Source: Haloterrigena turkmenica DSM 5511 (GTDB lineage: Archaea > Halobacteriota > Halobacteria > Halobacteriales > Natrialbaceae). Taken from it: 64,000 bases of DNA. Positions within the stretch are counted from its first letter, which is position 1; every line of letters begins with the position of its first letter. The translations under genes and the position numbers were made by a program. Location of the stretch: positions 62,001 through 126,000 of the forward strand of contig NC_013744.1 of the NCBI RefSeq assembly GCF_000025325.1, given 5' to 3'. Positions 35,101 to 45,113 of the stretch are shown here, in pieces. The notes under the pieces were generated by a model. It made no database searches. It saw only the letters and a program-made list of their open reading frames with translations, and was not told the DNA's origin.

Positions 35101-36987
35101 TTACTCTCTGCTCTCGGGTTCGATCCGTAGCTGTAGCGACGTCGCGCGGCTACTGACGGTCCGTTCGATGCGAGCGCGCCAGACGTCGCGCGTCCCGTCG
35201 GCCGTCTCGATCGCGTCCGTAAGCCGTTCGACGCTGCGTTCGGCGTCCGAATCGTCCGGCGTCACCCGCGTACGACCGCGTTCGCCGTCGACGACGAGTC
35301 CTCGCTCGTCGCTTCGAATCGGGAACGCGGAGACGAGCGTGGACTCGAACGTATTGTCCGCGTTCGCGAACACCGCGTCGTCGCCGACCGTGACGACGCC
35401 GTCGGTTCGGTCGAGCGTTACGGTCCGGCGGAGCGACTCGAGACCGGCGTCCTCGGGGTAGCAGTCGGCGAGTTCCATCTCGAACGCGTCGACCGTCGGC
35501 GAGGAGCGTCGGTCGAGTACCGACGCGGCGAACGCCTCCCCGGCGGTCTGCTCGACGCCGTTCACGTACGGAACGGAGTGGCCGAGCGAGCGCGCGGTGA
35601 TGTACTCGTAGCGGGCCGGACCGAAGTAGTCCCGGTCGTACTCGGGACGCCCCGGATCGGTGAGGAGCGACTCGCCGTTCGCGTGAACGACGAACGAGCC
35701 GCAGTCGTTGTGGTTGTGCGACTCGCCGTTGTGGCCGGCTTTCGCGGCGACGACGAGACCGTCCGGATCGGCCGGGCTCGCCCGCGTAATCCACCACTCA
35801 CAGCCCCCGAAGTATCGACGGGTCGGCGGGGTGGAACGCGTCCACGACGCGGGTACCGTCCGCGTCCAGTGGAGGTCGCGGACGATCTCGGGCAGCGACG
35901 CGACGTTCGGGCCGGCGAACGCGTCCGTGCGGCGCGCCATCTCCCACCGGCCGCGAGCCGCCAGTCCCGGCTTCTCTAGGCGGCGTCCGAGCCACGCGGC
36001 CGCGCGCGGCGCGACGACGCTCTCCTCGTCCGAGTCCGAGAACGGAACGAAGCGTCCGGGGCTGAGTTCGACGGCGAGTGGGTACGCGGCGAGACGCTCG
36101 AGTTTCGGGGGCGAGCACAGCGAGTGCGAGCCGTCGGTCGCGCTCTCGAGGGCGTCCGCGAGCGCGACGTAGTTGCCCACGCCGTAATTCCAGTAGCCGA
36201 CTCCTTCCGTCGTCCCGCCGTCGGCGCCGAAGCCGTCGAGGTAGTGGCCGAGACCGTCGGCGACGCGTTCGACGATGCGCGCCTGCCGGCCGGCGTCGTC
36301 GAGGAGGTGTAGCGCGGCGAGCGCGACGCCCGCGCTACAGACCGCGTTCCAGTTGTTCGTTGCCGTCGTCCACCAAATGTCGTCGCGGTCCTCGTAAGGA
36401 GTGAAAACGCGACAATCGACTTCGGCGCGGATGCGCTCACGGAGCGCGGGATGGAGACGGTCGCCGAGAATCGCGTCGACCTCCGCGAGGAGGAGCGCCG
36501 CGCCGACGGTGAAGAGCGCGACCGTCCGCTCTTCGCTCGGGACGGCGCCCGGGAGCCCCTCCCGAGATTCGTCTCCGAGGTGTGCGGGCCACGTCCACGT
36601 CGCCTGCTCGCAGAGCGCCCACGCGTGGTCCAAAATCGGATCGAAGTCGTCGTCGCGTTCGACGCACGCGGCGACGACGAGCGCGGAGAGACGACGCCGG
36701 CGTTCGCGTGCGGCGGCTTCGTAGCGCGACCGATCTCCCGTGCGCTCGTAGTCGAGGTACTGACTGGCCGTGAGCGACGGGATCTCGCCGTCGCGAGCCG
36801 ATTCGGCGTCGTCGAGCAGCGCCTCGACCGGCTCGCAGGTCAGTTCGTCCGTGCGGAGGGCCGTCCACGCCGCTTCGTCGTCGTACGTCGGGAGCGTGAA
36901 CGCCTCCCCGGGGCCGTCGAGGGCGTCTCGGAGGCCGCCGACCGTCCATTCGCGCGGCGGATAGTCGTGGTCGTGCGCCGTCGGCAT
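35101..36987 (-). CDS. Heparinase II/III-family polysaccharide lyase
   Basis: A 628-residue protein. The N-terminal half is an alpha-helical toroid, and the C-terminal beta-sandwich has the family signature HNHNDCGSFVVHANGE (near residues 421-436) followed by TDPGRPEYDRDYF and an SLGHSVPYVNG block. These enzymes cleave uronic-acid-containing polymers by beta-elimination. ATG 36987 fits the domain start; the frame continues 255 codons upstream only as an artefact opposite another gene. No signal peptide is seen, so it is probably cytoplasmic and acts on imported oligosaccharides. Substrate unknown; pectin-derived uronides fit the neighbourhood. Confidence 0.8.
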   Translation of the reverse strand: MPTAHDHDYPPREWTVGGLRDALDGPGEAFTLPTYDDEAAWTALRTDELTCEPVEALLDDAESARDGEIPSLTASQYLDYERTGDRSRYEAAARERRRRLSALVVAACVERDDDFDPILDHAWALCEQATWTWPAHLGDESREGLPGAVPSEERTVALFTVGAALLLAEVDAILGDRLHPALRERIRAEVDCRVFTPYEDRDDIWWTTATNNWNAVCSAGVALAALHLLDDAGRQARIVERVADGLGHYLDGFGADGGTTEGVGYWNYGVGNYVALADALESATDGSHSLCSPPKLERLAAYPLAVELSPGRFVPFSDSDEESVVAPRAAAWLGRRLEKPGLAARGRWEMARRTDAFAGPNVASLPEIVRDLHWTRTVPASWTRSTPPTRRYFGGCEWWITRASPADPDGLVVAAKAGHNGESHNHNDCGSFVVHANGESLLTDPGRPEYDRDYFGPARYEYITARSLGHSVPYVNGVEQTAGEAFAASVLDRRSSPTVDAFEMELADCYPEDAGLESLRRTVTLDRTDGVVTVGDDAVFANADNTFESTLVSAFPIRSDERGLVVDGERGRTRVTPDDSDAERSVERLTDAIETADGTRDVWRARIERTVSSRATSLQLRIEPESRE

Positions 36988-37125
36988 ACGCGATAGGAAC
37001 GACGGTGTGCCAATAAACCTCGTGGTGATAGCTGCTCCTTCGCGCACGAACCGTTGGGAGCCACCGAACGTGTGAGCCCGTACCGTTTCACAAAAGTCTA
37101 GTGCGATCGGCAAGTTGTGTCGGCC

Positions 37126-37950
37126 ATGCAACTCGCACTGTCGACGCTCGGCTGCCCCGACTGGGACCTCGAGCGAATACTGTCCGTCGGCCGGGAGGCC
37201 GGCTACGACGGCGTGGACTTCCGAGGGTACCGGGACGAGATCGACGTCACGCGCCATCCCCTGTTTACCGATCGAGCCGACGAAACGCGGTCGAGACTCG
37301 AGGCCGCCGGGCTGAGCGTCAGCGCCCTCAGCTCGAGCATCAGCCTCTGTGAACCCGGCGACCGATCGGCCCGCGTGGCGGAGGCGCGCAGGCTGATCGA
37401 GGTCGCCGACGCGTTCGACGTCGACCGAATCCGCGTGTTCGGCGGCGGCGACCTCGACGCCCACTCGAGAGCCGACCTCGCGCGTTTCGGGGGCGAAACC
37501 ATGCGGGAGATCCTCGCGATCGACGGCGCGGAGAACGTCCGGTGGATCCTCGAGACGCACGACGCCTGGACCGCCTCGGACGACTGTCAGCGACTCCTCG
37601 ACGAGCTTCCCGCGGACGACGTCGGCGTCCTGTGGGACGCCGCGCACACCGTCCGTCTCGCCGGCGAATCCCCGCGCGAGACCCTCGACGCGCTCGGCGA
37701 CCGGATCGAGTACGTGCACGTGAAAGACGCCGTCTACGACCCGGATCATCACGACGCGACCGACGACGGTTACGTGTACGCGGTCCCCGGCGAGGGCGAC
37801 CTACCGATGGCCGACGTCGTCGAGGCGCTCCGCGAGCGGGGCTACGACGGCTGGCTCGTCTTCGAACACGAGAAGCGATGGCACCCCTCGCTCGCCGATC
37901 CCGACGTCGCCCTTCCGGCGTTCGTGGAGTGGTTCCGCGACCAGCGGTGA
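37126..37950 (+). CDS. Sugar phosphate isomerase/epimerase-like TIM barrel
   Basis: A 274-residue protein of the xylose-isomerase-like TIM barrel group: it starts LALSTLGCPDWDLERIL and has the metal ligands of the family in ETHD, GVLWDAAH, YVHVKD and FEHEKRW. These include hydroxypyruvate isomerases, inosose dehydratases and tagatose epimerases. ATG 37126 is preferred over GTG 37117 because a TATA-like TTTCACAAAAG lies about 35 nt upstream. A 2-hydroxyacid dehydrogenase follows 46 nt downstream, suggesting a shared sugar or sugar-acid route. Confidence 0.8.
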   Translation: MQLALSTLGCPDWDLERILSVGREAGYDGVDFRGYRDEIDVTRHPLFTDRADETRSRLEAAGLSVSALSSSISLCEPGDRSARVAEARRLIEVADAFDVDRIRVFGGGDLDAHSRADLARFGGETMREILAIDGAENVRWILETHDAWTASDDCQRLLDELPADDVGVLWDAAHTVRLAGESPRETLDALGDRIEYVHVKDAVYDPDHHDATDDGYVYAVPGEGDLPMADVVEALRERGYDGWLVFEHEKRWHPSLADPDVALPAFVEWFRDQR

Positions 37951-37996
37951 GCGGACGAATCCCTGCGTTTATAGTATCGAAGGAGTTACGAGAGAT

Positions 37997-38986
37997 ATGA
38001 AAATTTTCGTCACGCTACCGGACGGGGAACTTCGGGACGACTTCTTCCCGAACGAGGTCCGCCACCGACTCGAGTCGCTTGGTTCGGTCGCCTGGAATCC
38101 GTCGACCGACGACCTCTCCGAGGACGCCCTCCGTGACCGCATCGACGGCGTCGACGTACTGGTCACGGGGTGGGGCAGTCCGCGGGTCACCGCCGACGTC
38201 CTCGAGGCGGCCGACGATCTGCGACTGATCGCCCACACCGGCGGGAGCGTCGGGACGCTGGTCTCCGAAGCGGTCTACGACGCGGGGATTCCCGTCGTGA
38301 GTGCCAACGACGTGATGGCCGACCACACGGCGGAACACACGCTCGGCTCGATCCTCGCGAAACTGCGCGCCGTTCCGGAACTCGAGGCGTCGATGAAAGC
38401 GGGCGAGTTCGGTGCCGACGACGTCGATATTCGGACCCTCCACGGGAAGGACGTCGGACTCGTCGGGCTGGGGACCATCGGTCGGAAACTGCTCGACCAC
38501 CTGGCCCCCTTCGACGTGTCCGCCAGTATCTACGATCCCTACGTGAACGCGGAAGCGCTGGCGGAGTATCCGTTCGCGACGCTGACGGATCTCGAGACGG
38601 CGCTGGACTCAGCGGTCGTTTCCGTCCACGCGGCGCGGACCGACGAGACGATCGGCATGCTGGACGCGGATCGACTGGCGCAGATCCCCGACGGGGCGCT
38701 GTTCGTCAACACCGCGCGCGCCGAGATCGTCGAGGAAGCGGCGCTCGTGGAGGAACTGCGGTCGGGTCGGCTCTCCGGCGTCTTCGACGTCTACCATCAG
38801 GAGCCGCTCCCCGCCGATCACGAGTTCCGAGAGTTCGACAACGTCTTGCTCACCCCCCACGTCGGCGGATCCCAGATCCACAGCCCGCTAACCGAGACCG
38901 TCATCGACGACATCGAGCGGTTTCAACGAGACCAACCGCTCGAACACGAGATCCCGAGACGACAGTGGCAGACGATGACTCGGTAA
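37997..38986 (+). CDS. NAD-dependent 2-hydroxyacid dehydrogenase
   Basis: A 329-residue D-isomer-specific dehydrogenase (phosphoglycerate dehydrogenase-like). The coenzyme fold is GLGTIG (near residues 156-161), the catalytic Arg is in VNTARAE, the Glu is in YHQEPLP, and the histidine is in PHVGGSQ. It lacks any C-terminal ACT domain, so it probably acts on a small hydroxyacid such as glyoxylate or hydroxypyruvate. It is probably in one unit with the upstream isomerase. The right-end hairpin of an IS200/IS605 relic begins 5 nt after its TAA. Confidence 0.84.
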   Translation: MKIFVTLPDGELRDDFFPNEVRHRLESLGSVAWNPSTDDLSEDALRDRIDGVDVLVTGWGSPRVTADVLEAADDLRLIAHTGGSVGTLVSEAVYDAGIPVVSANDVMADHTAEHTLGSILAKLRAVPELEASMKAGEFGADDVDIRTLHGKDVGLVGLGTIGRKLLDHLAPFDVSASIYDPYVNAEALAEYPFATLTDLETALDSAVVSVHAARTDETIGMLDADRLAQIPDGALFVNTARAEIVEEAALVEELRSGRLSGVFDVYHQEPLPADHEFREFDNVLLTPHVGGSQIHSPLTETVIDDIERFQRDQPLEHEIPRRQWQTMTR

Positions 38987-38990
38987 GTAA

Positions 38991-39010
38991 CCCACGACTG
39001 AAGTCGTGGG
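38991..39010. repeat. Hairpin at right end of the tnpB element
   Basis: A perfect eight-base stem CCCACGAC/GTCGTGGG with loop TGAA, just downstream of the tnpB 3' end. Its sequence is nearly the same as the hairpin at the other end. Confidence 0.75.
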
Positions 39011-39038
39011 CTTTTCAGCGTGGACTCCCGATTCAGCC

Positions 39039-40238
39039 TCAACCGAGGCGGGCGATGTACTCGCCACTCTCGTTCAACATCCCGCTGTTTAGGCGCACAC
39101 CTACGGGTGCGCCTCCATCGGAGCCGGTTTGGTTCCGACGGAGATACCGCAGACCGATGTTCTTCGCCACATTGTAATCCGCGTGAGTCTCGTAGCCGCA
39201 CTTCTGGCACGCAAAGTCTTCGCCATCGCGGTTGTCCGGGTGCGTAAACCCATACGTCGAACATCGTTTCGACGTGTTCTCGGGTTCGACCATCTCCACG
39301 TCGATATCGTAGCGGGCGGCCTTGTACTCGACAAAGTCATACAGGCGGTTGTATGCCCATTTGTGCCCCCACGACGCGTTGAGGCGGTCGCGGATGCCCG
39401 TGAGCTGCTCGAACGCGATCACCGTACAACCGTGCTCGACGGCCTCGTCGATGATCTCGTTGGAAATTTCGTGGAGCATCTGTTTGAATCGTCCGGTCTC
39501 GCCGACCGATTGGATGTTCTCGTGTGCCCAGCGCGTGCCACACTGTGCAAGGCTGGCGCGGCGCTTCTCGTATTCGCGCCGCCAGTGATCGAACTCGCCG
39601 CCGTCCCAGAAGCGTCCCGTCGAGGCGACGGCGAACTTGTTCACGCCGAGGTCGACGCCGAGGACCGTTGGGTGCTCGGTCGTCGCCTTGACCGACGTGT
39701 CGGGCTCCACCTCCGCTTTCGTATGGACGTGAAGCATCCACTCGCCGTGTTTGTAATGCAGTTCCGCCCCGGTGGTCTCGAACGCATCGGAGAAGAGGTA
39801 CTTCAAGTGGGGCGTGTTGCGGGAGTCGTCCGGGAGGACGTAGTCGAGTTCGATGCGGCCATCGACCGTCGAGAGCGAGACCTAATCGTCGTGGAACGTG
39901 GCCGAGCGCTTGTCAGAGACGAGATGCGGGCTGGTGAAGTGGGGTTTGCCCGCGGTCTCGCCCTGTTTCCAGCGTGCGACGACGCCCTTGACGGCTTCGG
40001 CGGCTTTGTTCCGCGCCGCCTGTACCATGTTCGCCGTCAGATCCGTCTCGTCGCGAACATCGCTGTATGTCTCGTCGTGGAGTGTCGTCTTGCTCGTCGT
40101 TTTGTACTCGCCCTGCCACGCGTGATCAACCACGTAGTTGGCGGCAAACAGGAACTCATCGACGGTCTCTTTGAGAGATGTAGCGGCGTCGCTATCCACG
40201 TCGAGTTTGACGAGGACGGTCCGCTGCACTTCTCCCAT
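39039..40238 (-). pseudogene. tnpB: TnpB RNA-guided nuclease, inactivated
   Basis: The intact product would be about 399 residues, starting at ATG 40238. The frame is broken by a single in-frame TAG at 39,882-39,884, about 118 codons in; the same frame then continues to the natural end. RuvC residues are still visible ([23 protein letters not shown]). The zinc ribbon has lost a ligand: CSTYGF replaces the usual CSTCGF, although the second pair CQKCG remains. Two independent lesions suggest a dead gene, not a recoded one. Confidence 0.85.
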
Positions 40239-40326
40239 ATTTCATATGTATGGGTGGAGATTTAAAGGCGTTGGGGAGTCAATTTGGTATATGCATGTGG
40301 ATAGACTCACAAGTGACGCGCTTCCT

Positions 40327-40900
<574 letters not shown>

Positions 40901-41206
40901 TCAGATCATTCGATACACTTCGTCCATCCACTGATCGGAGTCGTCGTCGACGAGGATTCCGTCCATCTCCTCGGCCCAGCGAGCCTGTTCGTCGCTCGTC
41001 TCCATCACGTCGCGAATCGCGTCCGGGTCGTCGAGTTCCATGAACCCGAAGACGTGCCCGTCCGACTCGAAGACGCTGTAGGTCTCGAGTCCGGCGTCGG
41101 ACTCGAGATACGCCTCCTCGAGCCACGCGGGAACGTCCTCGTGGGCCTCGCGGTACGCCTCGCGCTGTCCGTCGGCGATTTTCAGGTGGAAGGCAATGCG
41201 TGCCAT
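40901..41206 (-). CDS. L-rhamnose mutarotase-family protein
   Basis: A 101-residue protein with the RhaM fold: it begins ARIAFHLKIADGQREAYREAHEDV, with the His at the start of the second strand group, and ends DQWMDEVYRMI with the family's Trp-Met pattern. The enzyme interconverts alpha and beta anomers of L-rhamnose or related 6-deoxyhexoses. ATG 41206 gives the standard length; the longer frame has no homology. It lies just downstream of, and co-directional with, the rhamnonate dehydratase operon, after a T-run. Confidence 0.84.
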   Translation of the reverse strand: MARIAFHLKIADGQREAYREAHEDVPAWLEEAYLESDAGLETYSVFESDGHVFGFMELDDPDAIRDVMETSDEQARWAEEMDGILVDDDSDQWMDEVYRMI

Positions 41207-41338
41207 ACGGGAAACGAATCGAACGGGAGCGCCATAGCGATTTCCCCGTCTTTCGACCGATCGAGGATACTCGAGTCGGCACCGGCCGACCGGCATCGTC
41301 GGACGCGTCCGAGATGTGAGTACGTCGATCCGAAGGAG

Positions 41339-41344
41339 AAAAAA
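41339..41344 (-). terminator. T-run after the dehydratase-LLM operon
   Basis: Six A on the plus strand, T6 on the coding strand, about 60 nt after the stop of the LLM-type gene. Probable archaeal terminator. Confidence 0.4.
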
Positions 41345-41402
41345 GGCGAGAAACTGAAGCGAAAGCGAAACCGTGATCGCCGACCGGCGGCGGAACCCGT
41401 CG

Positions 41403-42434
41403 CTACCGAAACTGCGGTATCACTTCGTCGGCGAACAGTTCCATGCCGCCGGTATCGGGGAAGTCGACGAACCAGCACTGGAACTTCGTGACGCCGACGT
41501 CGATTCGCCGCTCGATCGCCTCGGCGCACTCCTCGGGCGTCCCCATGATGAAGTAGTCCCTGGCGATCTCCTCGGTCGTGATGTCGGCCTGATCGACGTA
41601 CTCCTCCTCGAACTGGATCGGAATCATCAGGTCGAGCAGGCGCTCGTACTTCTCGGGATCGCGCGTACAGATGACGTGCCCGTCCCAGGAGTACTCGATC
41701 TCGTCGGGATCGCGGCCGACCGTCTCGCAGTGGTCCTCGATGACGCCGATCTTGTGTTCCAAGGTCTCCGGCGTCCCTTTGAACACGTCCGTGTTCCAGA
41801 CGTCGGCGTGTTTCGCGACGAGTTTCAACGTCACCTCCTCGCCCTGGCCGCCGACGAGGATCGGTGGATGCGGGTCCTGTACCGGACCGGGCTCACAGTA
41901 GGCGCCGTCGATCTCGTAGTGATCACCCGCGAAGGAGGCGCCGTCGCCCGACTCGTCGGTCCACATCTCCTTCATCAGGCGGATGCTCTCGTCTAAGCGC
42001 ATCAGTCGCTCGAAGCCGTCGCGGTACTCCCAGCCGTAGGCTTCGTACTCGGGTTCGTGCCAGCCGGCGCCGAGCCCGAGCTCGAGGCGACCGCCGGAGA
42101 CGATATCGAGCGTCGCGGCCATCTTCGCGACGAGCGCGGGGTTGCGGTAGTCGTTACAGAGGACGAGCGAGCCGAGGTTGATGTCGTCGGTGAGCCCCGC
42201 CAGCGCGGACAGCAGCGTCCAGCACTCGTACTCGGCGTTGTCGCGACCCAGCATGAGGTGGTCGGGCGCCCAGGCGGCGTCGAAGCCGAGCTCCTCGGCT
42301 TTCAGGACGCCCTGCTTCGTGGTCTCCCAGTCGAGTTCCTCGTAGCACGGCGTGTCGCGGTGGGAGGGATCCGTTCCCGACTCCGGCGCGCCCGCGAACA
42401 CCGGCACGTTATACTCGAAGGTGACGTCGCTCAT
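41403..42434 (-). CDS. LLM-class (luciferase-like) oxidoreductase
   Basis: A 343-residue TIM barrel of the bacterial-luciferase superfamily, probably F420-dependent as haloarchaea make F420. Visible are AAWAPDHLM near the N-terminus, GGRLELGLGAGWHEPEYEAYG and PPILVGGQGEEVTLKLVAKHADVWN, all characteristic. It starts 3 nt after the stop of the rhamnonate dehydratase gene, so it is co-transcribed with it. That position points to a dehydrogenation step of the deoxysugar or sugar-acid pathway; F420-dependent sugar dehydrogenases exist in this superfamily. The specific reaction is not shown. Confidence 0.83.
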   Translation of the reverse strand: MSDVTFEYNVPVFAGAPESGTDPSHRDTPCYEELDWETTKQGVLKAEELGFDAAWAPDHLMLGRDNAEYECWTLLSALAGLTDDINLGSLVLCNDYRNPALVAKMAATLDIVSGGRLELGLGAGWHEPEYEAYGWEYRDGFERLMRLDESIRLMKEMWTDESGDGASFAGDHYEIDGAYCEPGPVQDPHPPILVGGQGEEVTLKLVAKHADVWNTDVFKGTPETLEHKIGVIEDHCETVGRDPDEIEYSWDGHVICTRDPEKYERLLDLMIPIQFEEEYVDQADITTEEIARDYFIMGTPEECAEAIERRIDVGVTKFQCWFVDFPDTGGMELFADEVIPQFR

Positions 42435-42437
42435 GGA

Positions 42438-43643
42438 TCACTCCACGCTGTAGTGCTCGAGGGCCTCGGGGTTGGTCGCCGAGCTCAGTCCGACGGTCTC
42501 GGGCAGCGGAATGGTGCCACCTTCGGCCTGGGGCGGATTCGCATAGATGGCGTCGGCGTAGGTCGACTCCTGCTCGCCCTGGCGCTCCTTGTACCACTCC
42601 GGGATCGGGAAGTACTCCGCCATCGGCGCGTTGGTCGAGGCGGCGATGAAGTGCAGCGTCGGGTTCGTTCCGGAGTGAGGGATCACCGGCACGTCGCGGG
42701 CGCTGGCCATCGAGTCGATCTTCAACAACTCGGTCAGCCCGCCACAGCGGTGGATGTCGGGCTGGAGGATGTCGACGGCCTCGCGCTCGAGCAGCTCCTT
42801 GTGGCCCCAGCGGGTGAACTCGTGTTCGCCGCCGGAGATGGGGACGTTCGAGGCCTCTCTGACCTCGGCGTAGCCGTCGATGTCGTCCGGGATGACCGGC
42901 TCTTCGACCCACTCCATGTCGTAGCGCTCGAGGCGCTTGAGCATCTTCTTGGCGTAGCGGACGTCCCAGCCCATGTAGGCGTCGCCGGCGATCGCGATCT
43001 CGTCGCCGACGGCGTCCCGGACCGTCTCGACGATCTTCTCGTTCTCCTTCATACCCTTGCGGCCCGCTTCCGGTCCGTACCGGAACCGCAGTTTCATCGC
43101 GTCGAAGCCCTGCTCGGCGTAGTTCTGGGCTTCCCGGGCGAGTTTCTCGTGGTCGACCGGGTGGAGGTTGCTGGCGTAACAGGGAATCTCGTCGGTGACC
43201 GGGCCGCCCAGCAGTTCGTATACCGGCTTCTCCGCTTCCTTGCCGGCGATATCCCAGAGCGCGAGGTCGACCGCGCTGATGGCCTCGATGGCCGCCCCCT
43301 TCCGACCGAAGGGGATCGTCGCTCGGTACATCATGTCCCACAGGCGTTCGCGCTCGCGGGGATCCTCGCCGACGACGAGCTTCGAGAGCGTCTCGTCGAC
43401 GATCGTCTCGATCGAGCCCGTCGCCCAGTTGCCGACGCCGACGCCGGTGATGCCCGCGTCCGTCTCGACCTCCACGACGACGTCGCCGACCGGCCCCATC
43501 CACTTCCGGCGGGCCTGCGGGTTGTCGCCGTCGGCGTTGTTGTACTCCTCGAACTTGCTCATGACGGTGACGAGCGGGAACTCGACGAACTCGCCCCAGG
43601 AATCGGTACTGACCTTCGTGACGGTGATGTTCGTTATCTCCAT
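42438..43643 (-). CDS. L-rhamnonate dehydratase-type enolase-superfamily enzyme
   Basis: A 401-residue mandelate racemase/muconate lactonising enzyme. The metal-binding residues are in GDAYMGWD, WVEEPVIPDD and GGEHEFTRWG, and the catalytic His region is VPVIPHSGTNP. The FRYGPEAGRKGMKEN block and the GEHEFTRWG segment match L-rhamnonate dehydratases. It would convert L-rhamnonate to 2-keto-3-deoxy-L-rhamnonate. ATG 43643 is chosen over two upstream Met codons because the family begins here. A palindrome (CCACA-N8-TGTGG) lies about 50 nt upstream. The sugar acid could also be L-fuconate or D-galactonate, but the neighbours favour rhamnonate. Confidence 0.85.
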   Translation of the reverse strand: MEITNITVTKVSTDSWGEFVEFPLVTVMSKFEEYNNADGDNPQARRKWMGPVGDVVVEVETDAGITGVGVGNWATGSIETIVDETLSKLVVGEDPRERERLWDMMYRATIPFGRKGAAIEAISAVDLALWDIAGKEAEKPVYELLGGPVTDEIPCYASNLHPVDHEKLAREAQNYAEQGFDAMKLRFRYGPEAGRKGMKENEKIVETVRDAVGDEIAIAGDAYMGWDVRYAKKMLKRLERYDMEWVEEPVIPDDIDGYAEVREASNVPISGGEHEFTRWGHKELLEREAVDILQPDIHRCGGLTELLKIDSMASARDVPVIPHSGTNPTLHFIAASTNAPMAEYFPIPEWYKERQGEQESTYADAIYANPPQAEGGTIPLPETVGLSSATNPEALEHYSVE

Positions 43644-43691
43644 GAATTGACGTTCACTTCCGGAGGACTCACCCTGACGTGTGTTGATTAG

Positions 43692-43709
43692 CCACATAAG
43701 TGTTTGTGG
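43692..43709. promoter_or_regulatory. Palindromic operator candidate
   Basis: CCACA-N8-TGTGG, an 18-base dyad in the divergent region between the dehydratase and the zinc dehydrogenase. It overlaps the likely promoter of the dehydratase gene (ACTTATG). Size and position suit an IclR- or TrmB-type regulator site; the IclR gene is at 51.9 kb. Confidence 0.35.
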
Positions 43710-43876
43710 TGTCACGCCGCCCTCCCTGCGATACGCCCACCTCGTCCCCCTTTCGACGGGCTGATCTGAACACGGCGGTCACCGATACCAGGTGCGAAGA
43801 CGGCGACCGCCGGCCGACCTCGAGTGTCTCGCCGGCGAGACAGGCCGTCGCCCCGAGCGGAAGTGTTTCTACCTAA

Positions 43877-43889
43877 AGTTATATATGTG
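43877..43889 (+). promoter_or_regulatory. TATA box of the zinc dehydrogenase gene
   Basis: AAGTTATATATGT lies about 50-60 nt before the ATG at 43,937, implying a leader of about 25-30 nt. Confidence 0.5.
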
Positions 43890-43936
43890 AGAGTCCCCCA
43901 CGTATTGATAGCTCGACCAGAGCGAGGTAACCCTAG

Positions 43937-44971
43937 ATGAAGGCCATAGTACATACCGGTCCCAGAGCCATCGAGATTCGCGAGCGCGAGAAGGCAGTGC
44001 CCGACGACGACGAAGTCCTCGTTCGCGTTCACTCGGCGGGTCTCTGTGGCAGCGACGCGCACGCGTACAAGTACGAAGACGGCTACGAGTGGATTCCGAT
44101 TCCCCGAACCATGGGCCACGAGTACTCCGGCGAGGTCGTCGAGGTCGGCGACGACGTCACCGACTTCGCGGTCGGCGACCACGTCGTCGAGGAGCCCATC
44201 CACGACTGCGGCTCGTGTTTCCAGTGCAAGAACGGGCAGCCGAACGTCTGCCAGAACTTCGAGATCACGGGCATGCACAACGACGGCGCGTACACCGAGT
44301 ACACGACGGTCCGACCGCGCGATCTGCACCTGATCCCCGACGGCGTCCCGCTCGGCCACGCGAGCATCACCGAGCCGCTCAGCATCGCGACGCGGGCGGT
44401 GTTCGATCAGTCCGCCGTGACGCCGGGAGATACCGTTCTCGTCGAAGGCCCTGGCCCGATCGGCGTGCTCGTCGCGGCCGTCGCGGATTCGATGGGCGCC
44501 AACGTCTTCGTCTCGGGCCTGGGCAAGGACACGGCGTATCGACTGCCGCTGGTCGAAGAGCTCGGAATCGAGACGATCGATATCGAGACGAACGACCTCT
44601 CCAAGGTCGTCGACGAGCGCACCGACGGCGTCGGCTTCGACGCGGTCTTCGATACGACCGGCCACTCGAGCGGTATCGAGATGGCCATCGATCACGTCCG
44701 AAAGGGCGGGCAGGTCGTCGTCGTCGGCCTCCCCGGCTCCCCCAGTGAAGTGTTCATGACGCCGGTCGTCCGCGGCGAGGTCGACGTGAACACGTCCTAC
44801 GGATCGACCTGGCGGAACTTCGAACAGGCCATTCGACTGCTCTCGGCCGGCGCGATCGACGCCGACGCGATCATCGACCGCTCGTTCAGCGTCGACGAGC
44901 CGACCGCCGCGTTCGAGGCGTTCCTCGAGTCCGAAACCTGCAAGCCGGTCTTCTCGTTTGCGGACAGCTGA
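43937..44971 (+). CDS. Zinc-dependent alcohol/sugar dehydrogenase
   Basis: A 344-residue medium-chain dehydrogenase of the threonine/sorbitol dehydrogenase group. The catalytic Cys is in LCGSD with GHE at about 61-63. The structural zinc cysteines are in CGSCFQCKNGQPNVC, and the coenzyme fold is GPGPIG. It is divergent from the rhamnonate dehydratase across a shared regulatory region. It is a candidate for oxidising 2-keto-3-deoxy-rhamnonate to the 2,4-diketo acid, the step before the FAH-type hydrolase, or for oxidising L-rhamnose itself. Family certain, substrate inferred. Confidence 0.84.
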   Translation: MKAIVHTGPRAIEIREREKAVPDDDEVLVRVHSAGLCGSDAHAYKYEDGYEWIPIPRTMGHEYSGEVVEVGDDVTDFAVGDHVVEEPIHDCGSCFQCKNGQPNVCQNFEITGMHNDGAYTEYTTVRPRDLHLIPDGVPLGHASITEPLSIATRAVFDQSAVTPGDTVLVEGPGPIGVLVAAVADSMGANVFVSGLGKDTAYRLPLVEELGIETIDIETNDLSKVVDERTDGVGFDAVFDTTGHSSGIEMAIDHVRKGGQVVVVGLPGSPSEVFMTPVVRGEVDVNTSYGSTWRNFEQAIRLLSAGAIDADAIIDRSFSVDEPTAAFEAFLESETCKPVFSFADS

Positions 44972-45113
44972 GCGATCGCCTCTCCTTCAAGTGCGCCCGC
45001 TCATCGGTCGCATCAACCGTCATCGACGGCGTCCGACCGGCGCAACAGCACCGTCTCCCCGTTGACGGACTACAAGTCGAATCTTTGATACGGGTGACTC
45101 GCGGACGGTGCGT

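Noticed and set aside
36988-37752. 255-codon upstream extension of the heparinase-family gene
   Set aside because: It runs antisense through the isomerase gene and is not homologous to anything; the domain begins at ATG 36987.
39882-39884. TAG in tnpB read as pyrrolysine or another recoded residue
   Set aside because: No pyrrolysine genes are visible, haloarchaea are not known for this, and the gene has a second lesion in the zinc ribbon.
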